Positions 1-5,153 of a DNA stretch of 10,012 nucleotides are shown here, one piece after another. Location: the NCBI GenBank assembly GCA_031258615.1, contig JAIRMP010000076.1, forward strand, positions 1 through 10,012, written 5' to 3'. Source of the DNA: Spirochaetaceae bacterium. Lineage in GTDB: Bacteria > Spirochaetota > Spirochaetia > Treponematales > Breznakiellaceae. How positions within the stretch are numbered: the stretch's first letter is position 1; each line of letters starts with the position of its first letter. The notes below the pieces were generated by a model, which worked only from the letters and a program-made list of their open reading frames with translations, was not told the origin of the DNA and ran no database searches. Position numbers and translations under genes: made by a program.

Positions 1-150
1 TTTAGAAGTTACACCATGTCAGAGATGCTGAAATTGCTTGACCGACAGAAGGTTCAGTATATAAAGGGTGAAGGAATCCTGTACCCCATCAGCAAAGCTC
101 AGCGCGAAGTTTTCGAAGCCTTTGGCATCGATGTCCCCGCGTTGTTATAA
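1..150 (+). CDS. C-terminal end of a probable DDE transposase (IS1634-like), partial
   Basis: Frame 1 is open from the first base to the TAA at 148-150 and gives 49 residues; the start lies outside the window. The tail contains MSEMLKLLDRQKVQY and then ISKAQREVFEAFGIDVP. This resembles the end of IS1634-type transposases, which often close with a 'lt.eQreifealGi..P' block. That match is from memory of the family, not a search. The catalytic DDE residues would lie upstream and cannot be seen, so it is unknown whether the gene is intact. The AT-rich, palindromic DNA that follows fits the end of an insertion sequence. It could instead be the tail of an unrelated protein. Confidence 0.45.
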   Translation, partial: FRSYTMSEMLKLLDRQKVQYIKGEGILYPISKAQREVFEAFGIDVPALL

Positions 151-213
151 ATTTTGCGGGATTTTAGGTATATATAGCGTGCTTTTGCTTATATTTATGC
201 TATATATAGTGTA

Positions 214-230
214 GAATTTCCGAGAAATTC
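214..230. repeat. short perfect hairpin behind the transposase tail
   Basis: Seven-base arms GAATTTC (214-220) and GAAATTC (224-230) flank a three-base loop CGA. No T tract follows, so it is not a canonical terminator. Its place just after the transposase gene suggests a structural part of the element's end. Confidence 0.4.
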
Positions 231-370
231 ATCAAATCCCACTAAATTTGGCGAACTTGCGACTCTCAAGTATTAAAATAATATCAACTTTAATAGTCAA
301 TGAAATGTCAAAACACACGGCTTAAGCCAATTTTGTCATACTTGCGGCATAATCCCGCGCGGCTCTAAGC

Positions 371-406
371 ATGACATTTGTCATAAAAATACGGTTTTTC
401 TAAAAA
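371..406 (+). promoter_or_regulatory. candidate promoter with overlapping palindrome upstream of comF-like gene
   Basis: TTGTCA (378-383) and TAAAAA (401-406) are separated by 17 bases, an acceptable sigma-70-type -35/-10 pair (the -10 matches 4 of 6). The -35 box lies inside the palindrome ATGACA-TT-TGTCAT (371-384), so a repressor bound there would block it. A second TTTGTCATA copy sits at 332-340. The start codon at 447 is about 35 bases beyond the expected transcription start. Both box choices are weak in AT-rich DNA. Confidence 0.3.
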
Positions 407-446
407 AAGTAAAGCAAATACGAATGTGGCGCGCAATAATTAATGT

Positions 447-1178
447 ATGAAAACATTGGATGTTTACAAAAAATTGAATCTGTTAAGGGAATTTTTGTTC
501 CCGCTGAACTGCGCCGCCTGCGGCAGAACGCTGCTTAACGAGGCGGAGGCGTGGATAGGGCTCTGCGGCGAATGTGCCGAAAGTTTTCCGGCAGGGCGTG
601 AAAAATGCTGTTCCGTCTGCGGTCGCCCGCTTATATCCGAGATGGATGTCTGTATGAACTGCCGTAAAGGTGATGGGAATATGTACGACAGCATGACTCT
701 GCTGTATCCGTATATTGGCAGGGAACAACGGATTTTGAAGGCGTACAAATTCGGTAAACACCGCGCACTGGCGCGTTTTTTTTCTGAAAAACTGCTGTCC
801 GCCCTCACTCAGGATCGTATGCGGGGTGGCAAAGTTTTAACTGAAGTACCGTGGGCGCCTGTACCGCCGCGGGCGGGCAAGCTAAAGACCGCCGGGTGGG
901 ATCAGGTGGAACTGATAGCGGTAACGCTGGAAAAACTTCACCGCGTTCCCGTATTACGCTGCCTAAAACGGCTCGCCTCGAAAACCCAGAAAGAGCTTGG
1001 AAAATCGGAGCGTATAACGAACCTGAAGGGACGCATAACCTGCACAGGCGGCGCGCCGGAAGAAGTGATCGTATTTGACGATGTTTTTACAACAGGTTCA
1101 ACGATGAATGTCTGCGCCGGGGCGTTAAAAAGCGCGGGGGCAAAAAAGGTTCACGGGATATGTTTGTTTTACAGTTAG
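447..1178 (+). CDS. comF: ComF-family zinc-ribbon phosphoribosyltransferase
   Basis: The 243-residue product fits the usual ComF length of about 220-250. The N-terminus has a double zinc ribbon: C22xxC25, C40xxC43, then C54/C55, C58, C69xxC72. The C-terminal half is a type I phosphoribosyltransferase fold. Its PRPP-binding signature is VIVFDDVFTTGST at about 207-219, with the paired acidic residues D211-D212. A conserved ComF block appears as VPPRAGKLKTAGWDQVELIA, where GWDQ replaces the common RGFNQ. In naturally competent bacteria ComF is a cytoplasmic partner of DNA uptake; elsewhere (GntX-like) its role is unclear, and nothing here proves competence. ATG 447 is the first in-frame start before the zinc ribbon, but no good Shine-Dalgarno precedes it, so a nearby TTG remains possible. 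Its neighbours do not suggest an operon. Confidence 0.85.
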   Translation: MKTLDVYKKLNLLREFLFPLNCAACGRTLLNEAEAWIGLCGECAESFPAGREKCCSVCGRPLISEMDVCMNCRKGDGNMYDSMTLLYPYIGREQRILKAYKFGKHRALARFFSEKLLSALTQDRMRGGKVLTEVPWAPVPPRAGKLKTAGWDQVELIAVTLEKLHRVPVLRCLKRLASKTQKELGKSERITNLKGRITCTGGAPEEVIVFDDVFTTGSTMNVCAGALKSAGAKKVHGICLFYS

Positions 1179-1204
1179 CGGACAGTAAACAACTTTTTGC
1201 CCGG

Positions 1205-1229
1205 TTTTTGCGTGCCCGGCACGCAAAAA
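1205..1229. repeat. 25-bp near-perfect palindrome after comF-like gene
   Basis: Arms TTTTTGCGTGC (1205-1215) and GCACGCAAAAA (1219-1229) are perfect complements around CCG. It starts 26 bases after the ComF stop. The T run lies in the 5' arm on either strand and no T tract follows, so it is not a textbook intrinsic terminator. It could still slow polymerase, protect a 3' end, or be a binding site. Confidence 0.5.
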
Positions 1230-1292
1230 TGCGCCCGAATCCTACTCGAAAAAAGTAAACGGCCATGACCTGTGTCCCATGGGGATTACTAC

Positions 1293-1321
1293 TTGCGGCA
1301 GTCCCTGAAAAGTGGTATGTT
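1293..1321 (+). promoter_or_regulatory. weak candidate promoter for the CsgG-TPR lipoprotein gene
   Basis: TTGCGG (1293-1298) and TATGTT (1316-1321) are 17 bases apart. They match sigma-70 consensus at 3 of 6 and 4 of 6 positions. The start codon is 47 bases further on. This is only the best-spaced pair in the gap. Confidence 0.25.
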
Positions 1322-1367
1322 GAGTCGTCCAAAACAGGGAAAATTCGATGGCGGGGGGCGGTAATCC

Positions 1368-3545
1368 ATGAAAAAATGGCCAAACAGGATAGCGGCGGCT
1401 GTGACTCTGGTCGTGCTTTTCGGCTGTGCTTCAAATGGATTTTTGACCAACGGCTCTTTGGCCGATACGGAAATTTCCGCTATGGCCGCGCTGGGGCGGA
1501 TGGACGAGGCGCTTTCCGGCCCGCTCTTTGAAGGGGACGGCGGCAAGGACATACGCCTGGCGGTGCTTGAACCGGAACTGCGGGGCGCGGCGGCGTCGGA
1601 TGTGTGGCTCCCGGTCTATGTGCAGGGTCTCCTGCACAGCATCCTCCGTAAATATTCCGCGATGACCCTGATAGACCGGCAGAACCTGAACCAGATTATC
1701 ACGGAGCAGGACCTTGCCGCCAACGGACGGTTTTCCGAAAGCGACTTTATCTCCCTGGGCAATTTGACCAACGCGGAATACTTCCTGACAGGGACGGTGC
1801 AGAAACTGCCGGGCGGGGAATTTTCTGTAAGCCTGTCGATAACCGGATCGGGCAGCGGGGAAAGCCGGGCTTCGTTTATGGGGAACGGGACAGCGGAGGC
1901 CCTGCAAAACGGGACACTGATAAACGGGGCGGTAGAGGACCTGTTGTCCCAGCTTGGGGTGGAACTTACCGAGACCGGACGGCGGAGCCTGGTAACGGGC
2001 CGGTACATGGCAGCCCAGGCGGAAGTGGGTTTTGCCCGAGGTCTGGCGGCGCAGCAGAGCGGCGCGGCGGTGGAGGCGCTGCTCAACTACAGCCAGGCGG
2101 CGGCCTTTGATCCCTCCCAGTTGGAATCTCTGACCCGGCTCGGTTCCGTTTCGTCGGAGATAAGCGGGGGATCGGTAAGCGCCAACATTCTCAACGACAT
2201 ACAGGCCCGGAACACATGGGTAGAGGTATTCCGGGAAGTGGCGGCGTTTTTCAACAGCCATCTCCCCTTCGAGATTACCTACGATCCGAACCTGGTGCAG
2301 ATAGGGACAACAGATTACGCAAAGAACCGGGTAGAGTTAGGCATGTGGATCAGAGCGGAGCCCTCGGCGGCGGGATTCACGGCCCTGAACTCTCTGATAG
2401 AAGGGCTTGAAAAGACGGGGAAGCGGGAAGCCTGGGGCTTCGCGGGCTGGCCCCTGCGGGATATACGCCCCCGGACAACGGGGACGGTTCTTTTTCCCGG
2501 GGTCAGTTCCTTTAGTTTTGCAGTACAGACGGCGCTGGTAAACGAGCGGGGGAAGGTGATAGCCCGGGGAAGCATTACTCTGAAAACGAAAAAAATCGGG
2601 TTTAAGGCGGGGGACGCTTCGGTACAAGCCCCGGAGGGCGCCCTTGCCCAGGTTGTTTACCCCAAAGTGAACGCCCAGGACCTGACCCCCACGCTGACGG
2701 TGGTGATAGCCGGGGTAAACGGGATGACGGGCCGGGAGATAAGCGAGACGGGGTATATGCGGATAGCACCGGGGGACATAGGCAGGCAGTTGCTGGAGCG
2801 CGGCGATGCGTATGCCGACAAGAAGGACTATGACCGGGCAATTGAGGAGTATACCCAGGCAATACTGCTAGACCCCGATAATGCTTACGCCTACCACAGC
2901 CGCGGCGATGCGTATTACTGGGAGGATGACTATGACCGGGCTATCGCGGATTATGATCAGGCGATCCGGCTAGACCCCGATAATGCTTACGCCTACCACA
3001 GCCGCGGCGATGCGTATTACTGGAAGGATGACTATGACCGGGCTATCGCGGATTATGATCAGGCGATCCGGCTGAACCCAGATGAGGACTTGCACTATAG
3101 CAGCCGCGGCAAGGCGTATCAGTGGAAGGATGACTATGACCGGGCGATCGCGGATTATACCCAGGCGATCCGGCTGAACCCAGATGAGGACTGGTACTAT
3201 CACAGCCGCGGCGATGCGTATTACGCCAAGAAGGACTATGACCGGGCTATCACGGATTATACCCAGGCGATCCGGCTGAACCCAGATGAGGACTTGCACT
3301 ATAGCAGCCGCGGCGATGCGTATCAGTGGAAGGATGACTATGACCGGGCGATCGCGGATTATACCCAGGCGATCCGGCTGAACCCGGATGATGCTTACGC
3401 CTACTACAGCCGCGGCAAGGCGTATCACTGGAAGGATGACTATGACCGGGCAATCGCGGATTATGAACAAGCGCTAAGAATTGATCCCGGCCATACCCGA
3501 GCCAAAAACAATCTTGAAAATGCCAGGAAGGCGCGTGGGCGGTGA
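1368..3545 (+). CDS. lipoprotein with CsgG-like domain and seven C-terminal TPR units
   Basis: The 725-residue product starts with a lipoprotein signal: MKK, a hydrophobic stretch to about residue 19, and LFGC with the lipid-modifiable cysteine C20 (relaxed, spirochaete-type lipobox). Residues about 61-200 look like a CsgG/LpoB-type domain: DIRLAVLEPEL, then LIDRQNLNQIITEQ, then LTNAEYFLTGTV. Residues about 280-450 are an unassigned, probably beta-rich region. Residues about 469-714 form seven 34-residue TPRs of the type DYDRAIADYTQAIRLNPD, with a short capping helix. It is probably exported, lipid-anchored and peptide- or protein-binding; the partner is unknown. It lacks clear evidence of the CsgG pore hairpins, so curli secretion should not be assumed. 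ATG 1368 is fixed by the in-frame TAA at 1362-1364. The Shine-Dalgarno is poor (G-rich GGGGGGCGG). The TPR DNA is an exact 102-bp tandem repeat. Confidence 0.8.
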   Translation: MKKWPNRIAAAVTLVVLFGCASNGFLTNGSLADTEISAMAALGRMDEALSGPLFEGDGGKDIRLAVLEPELRGAAASDVWLPVYVQGLLHSILRKYSAMTLIDRQNLNQIITEQDLAANGRFSESDFISLGNLTNAEYFLTGTVQKLPGGEFSVSLSITGSGSGESRASFMGNGTAEALQNGTLINGAVEDLLSQLGVELTETGRRSLVTGRYMAAQAEVGFARGLAAQQSGAAVEALLNYSQAAAFDPSQLESLTRLGSVSSEISGGSVSANILNDIQARNTWVEVFREVAAFFNSHLPFEITYDPNLVQIGTTDYAKNRVELGMWIRAEPSAAGFTALNSLIEGLEKTGKREAWGFAGWPLRDIRPRTTGTVLFPGVSSFSFAVQTALVNERGKVIARGSITLKTKKIGFKAGDASVQAPEGALAQVVYPKVNAQDLTPTLTVVIAGVNGMTGREISETGYMRIAPGDIGRQLLERGDAYADKKDYDRAIEEYTQAILLDPDNAYAYHSRGDAYYWEDDYDRAIADYDQAIRLDPDNAYAYHSRGDAYYWKDDYDRAIADYDQAIRLNPDEDLHYSSRGKAYQWKDDYDRAIADYTQAIRLNPDEDWYYHSRGDAYYAKKDYDRAITDYTQAIRLNPDEDLHYSSRGDAYQWKDDYDRAIADYTQAIRLNPDDAYAYYSRGKAYHWKDDYDRAIADYEQALRIDPGHTRAKNNLENARKARGR
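2775..3495 (+). repeat. seven-unit 102-bp tandem repeat encoding TPRs
   Basis: The core TATGACCGGG recurs at 2829, 2931, 3033, 3135, 3237, 3339 and 3441, always exactly 102 bases apart, i.e. one 34-residue TPR per unit. Copies are nearly identical at DNA level: units 2 and 3 match over almost their whole length, and units 4 and 6 share the same variant (DLHYSSRG.AYQWKDD) with only a few differences. Similarity at synonymous sites points to recent duplication or ongoing homogenisation. The outer limits are approximate. The array is coding and stays in frame throughout. Confidence 0.93.
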
Positions 3546-3617
3546 TCCATGAAAAAATTGCCAGACGGGATAGCGGCGAATGTGGCGCCGGCGCGCGCTG
3601 CCTGGGGGCTTGAATAA
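3537..3617 (+). pseudogene. degenerate second copy of the lipoprotein gene leader and start
   Basis: From 3537 the sequence repeats that from 1356 at a constant offset of 2181 bases: GGGCGGTGATCCATGAAAAA here against GGGCGGTAATCCATGAAAAA there. Similarity continues through ATAGCGGCG and fades after about 45 bases. The copied ATG at 3549 opens a 22-codon frame (MKKLPDGIAANVAPARAAWG, ending LE) that stops at 3615-3617 without a hydrophobic core or lipobox. The first part overlaps the last codons and stop of the intact gene. The simplest reading is a remnant of a tandem paralogue, truncated after the signal-peptide start. Translation of this short frame is possible but has no supporting evidence. 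Confidence 0.55.
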
Positions 3618-3621
3618 TAAT

Positions 3622-3697
3622 GTTTTACAGTATAGGTTTAAGCATTGACGTTTAATTGAGAGTTGAATCTTACCGATACTAATAGTTGGGAGGCTAT
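3622..3697 (+). other. segment resembling the 3' end of 23S rRNA
   Basis: CTTACCGATACTAATAG at 3669-3685 lies between TTGA (3663-3666) and AGGCT (3691-3695). The E. coli 23S rRNA tail, recalled from memory, has the same order: TTGAG, CTAACCGGTACTAAT, then GAGGCTTAACC. Upstream, GTTTAAGC (3636-3643) and TGACG (3646-3650) fall where the rRNA has GTAAGCGCAGCGATGCG. No other rRNA sequence is visible, so this would be a fragment of about 75 bases and not an rRNA gene. It overlaps the promoter and Shine-Dalgarno of flgB. Chance similarity is the alternative. Confidence 0.45.
3653..3679 (+). promoter_or_regulatory. candidate sigma-28 (FliA/WhiG-type) promoter for the fla operon
   Basis: TAAT (3653-3656), 15 bases, then ACCGATAC (3672-3679) matches the flagellar sigma-28 consensus TAAA-N15-GCCGATAA at 3 of 4 and 6 of 8 positions with exact spacing. 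Transcription would begin near 3686, just before the GGGAGG Shine-Dalgarno (3688-3693), giving a very short leader. A flagellar promoter here makes biological sense, but the same bases also look like an rRNA tail. A sigma-70 alternative (TTGACG at 3645-3650) lacks a good -10 box. Confidence 0.4.
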
Positions 3698-3702
3698 TGT
3701 AT

Positions 3703-4116
3703 ATGAATAATTTTTCCAAAACCGTCGATCTTTTGCACCGCGCCCTTGACGCGCAGACGATACGGCGGGACGTGCTGGCAAACAACCTTGCCAATTCCGA
3801 AGTGCCGAACTTCAAGCGCAGCGAGCTTAACTTTGAAAGCGAGTTGAAGCGGGCGCTGGACGGCGAAAAGCAAAAACCCGTTATAGAGCTTACGCGGACG
3901 GATCCGCGCCACATCTCAAACTGGAATCCACCGGATTGGCGCGATGTAAAGCCGCGCCGCGTGCTGGACTATGTGAGCGTGTCGAAGAATAACGGCAACA
4001 ATGTTGACGCGGAGCAGGAGGTCCAGCGGCTTGTCGAAAATCAGCTTATGTACTACCTGCTGTCCCAGTCGGCGGCGTTTGAGTTTAACCAGGTAAACAG
4101 TGTGTTAAGGAGTTAA
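3703..4116 (+). CDS. flgB: flagellar proximal rod protein FlgB
   Basis: The 137-residue product matches the usual FlgB length of about 130-140. The N-terminal rod signature is clear: RRDVLANNLANSEVPNFKR at about 21-39, the region that forms the coiled-coil rod helix with the C-terminus. The end, QLMYYLLSQSAAFEFNQVNSVLRS, is the matching C-terminal helix. FlgB sits at the base of the rod next to FliE and the MS ring, in the periplasm, and is exported by the flagellar type III apparatus without a signal peptide. I chose ATG 3703 and not TTG 3697 because GGGAGG at 3688-3693 is 9 bases from the ATG but only 3 from the TTG. It is first in the fla operon, and flgC starts 16 bases after its stop. 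Confidence 0.93.
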   Translation: MNNFSKTVDLLHRALDAQTIRRDVLANNLANSEVPNFKRSELNFESELKRALDGEKQKPVIELTRTDPRHISNWNPPDWRDVKPRRVLDYVSVSKNNGNNVDAEQEVQRLVENQLMYYLLSQSAAFEFNQVNSVLRS

Positions 4117-4132
4117 GTGAGGAGATAGAAAG

Positions 4133-4594
4133 ATGGGACTGTTTAATTCAATCAACATAGCGTCGTCCGGGATGACGGCGGAGAGGCTGCGGAGCGATGT
4201 TATCGCCGACAACATAGCGAACGTATCGACTACGCGGACGGCGGAGGGCGGTCCGTTCCGGCGTAGCCGCGTGATAATGCGGCCCCGCGTGGAGCAGGCC
4301 TACTGGCGGAGTCCTTTTCTGCCTGAGGGCATGGATAACGGCGTGGGCAAGGGCGTGCGGGTAGCGGAGATAGAGAAGGACAACTCGCCGCCCCGCCTCG
4401 TGTACGACCCGACGCACCCGGACGCTATAAAGAGCGGCCCGCGCGAGGGCTATGTCGAGATGCCGAATGTCGACATAGTTACCGAAATGACGGACATGAT
4501 AGCGGCCAGCCGCGCTTACGAGGCTAACGCCTCCGTGATCGAGGGGTCAAAGGCCATGTTCATGCGGGCTCTGGAGATCGGCGTGAGCCGGTAA
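4133..4594 (+). CDS. flgC: flagellar proximal rod protein FlgC
   Basis: This 153-residue protein has the FlgC N-terminal motif SINIASSGMTAERLRSDVIADNIANVSTTRT (residues about 6-36, with ANNxAN-like ADNIAN). It also has the C-terminal helix ending MIAASRAYEANASVIEGSKA. YVEMPNVDIVTEMTDM is the characteristic block before that helix. FlgC forms the proximal rod with FlgB and FlgF. GAGGAG at 4119-4124 lies 8 bases before the ATG. The gene is 24 bases upstream of fliE, as in other spirochaete fla operons. Nothing is missing; the length is slightly above the usual 135-150. Confidence 0.95.
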   Translation: MGLFNSINIASSGMTAERLRSDVIADNIANVSTTRTAEGGPFRRSRVIMRPRVEQAYWRSPFLPEGMDNGVGKGVRVAEIEKDNSPPRLVYDPTHPDAIKSGPREGYVEMPNVDIVTEMTDMIAASRAYEANASVIEGSKAMFMRALEIGVSR

Positions 4595-4618
4595 AACACC
4601 TGATTTTGGGAGGGAGAT

Positions 4619-5074
4619 ATGGATTTAATACCGAAACTACAGGCCGTTGATATACTGCCTATGACGACAAGCAATACTCGGCATATCAGCAATGCCGGCG
4701 TCGTGGGCTTTGGCGGCTCGCGTGACCACGGCGGCATAGTGAAAGACTTTACAGGGCAGGGGGCAGCGATGGCGGAAACCGGCGTGAGGATAGGGGCCGA
4801 CTCGGTCCTCCGGGCGGGGAGTCTGGGGGTTTCCGGCCTTAACCGGGCGGACGGCGCCAACTTTGCCGATGTGATGCTCCGCGCGATAGACGGGGTTTCA
4901 GGCGACCAGAACAGGGTGTCCGCGCTGGCTGAGGCTGCGATAACGGACCCCGGCTCCGTTGACATCCACGACCTGACGATCGCGGAGGCGGAGGCAACGA
5001 TGTCGCTCAACATAGCCCGCACTATTCTAAGCCGGCTGACTCAAGCCTGGAGGGATATAATCAACACAAGATAG
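4619..5074 (+). CDS. fliE: flagellar hook-basal body protein FliE, with N-terminal extension
   Basis: The C-terminal half carries the FliE pattern: FADVMLRAIDGVSGDQNRVSALAEAAITDPGSVDIHDLTIAEAEATMSLN at residues about 81-130, ending LSRLTQAWRDIINTR. These helices join the MS ring to the rod. At 151 residues it is about 40-50 longer than typical FliE. The extra part is the N-terminal region, rich in Gly, Ser and small residues, with no motif I can name. The start is supported by a strong GGGAGGGAG (4608-4616), and the next ATG (MTTSN, 4661) lacks one. Position between flgC and fliF strengthens the call. Confidence 0.88.
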   Translation: MDLIPKLQAVDILPMTTSNTRHISNAGVVGFGGSRDHGGIVKDFTGQGAAMAETGVRIGADSVLRAGSLGVSGLNRADGANFADVMLRAIDGVSGDQNRVSALAEAAITDPGSVDIHDLTIAEAEATMSLNIARTILSRLTQAWRDIINTR

Positions 5075-5153
5075 CGGCCTTGGCCGGGGCTTTTCTGCCC
5101 GCAGGCTGAAGTTTGTTTTATATGGGCCGTAGCGTCCGCCTTGGGAGGGGAAA

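Larger units (their letters stand above)
151..446. other. AT-rich intergenic region with several small palindromes
   Basis: This 296-base stretch has no supportable gene and is clearly more AT-rich than the genes to its right. It holds a 10-bp inverted repeat, TATATATAGC at 169-178 and GCTATATATA at 199-208. A compact hairpin, GAATTTC CGA GAAATTC, lies at 214-230. GGGATTT (158-164) pairs with AAATCCC (234-240), and an operator-like ATGACA-TT-TGTCAT lies at 371-384. The first three may belong to the right end of the insertion sequence whose transposase ends at 150. The left end is outside the window, so no terminal repeat can be assigned. Confidence 0.6.
1179..1367. other. intergenic region between comF-like gene and lipoprotein gene
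   Basis: These 189 bases hold a 25-bp palindrome (1205-1229) and a weak promoter candidate. They end in a G-rich leader, GGGCGGTAATCC, directly before the lipoprotein start. That leader recurs as GGGCGGTGATCC at 3537-3548 behind the same gene. Read in frame with the TAA at 1362-1364, the sequence is open only back to a TGA at 1266-1268 and shows no similarity to the lipoprotein tail. No small gene is supportable. Confidence 0.5.

Noticed and set aside
1431..2261. 276-codon minus-strand open frame opposite the lipoprotein gene
   Set aside because: It lies fully antisense to a well-supported gene, is rich in Arg and Pro as expected from GC-rich shadows, and shows no family features.
2970..3470. 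166-codon open frame on the minus strand with repeated VIVILP-type segments
   Set aside because: It is the antisense shadow of the TPR array; its repetition is inherited from the 102-bp repeat, and it has no start signal or independent coding evidence.
2775..3495. Regularly spaced repeats that might suggest a CRISPR array
   Set aside because: Units are contiguous 102-bp coding repeats with no spacers, and they translate cleanly as TPRs.
3697..3702. TTG start for flgB two codons upstream of the ATG
   Set aside because: The Shine-Dalgarno would be only 3 bases away; the ATG at 3703 has a 9-base spacing.
5071..5101. Hairpin between fliE and fliF as an internal terminator
   Set aside because: The possible stem (GGGGC with GCCCG) is short and mismatched, with only a T-rich loop and no T tract after it.
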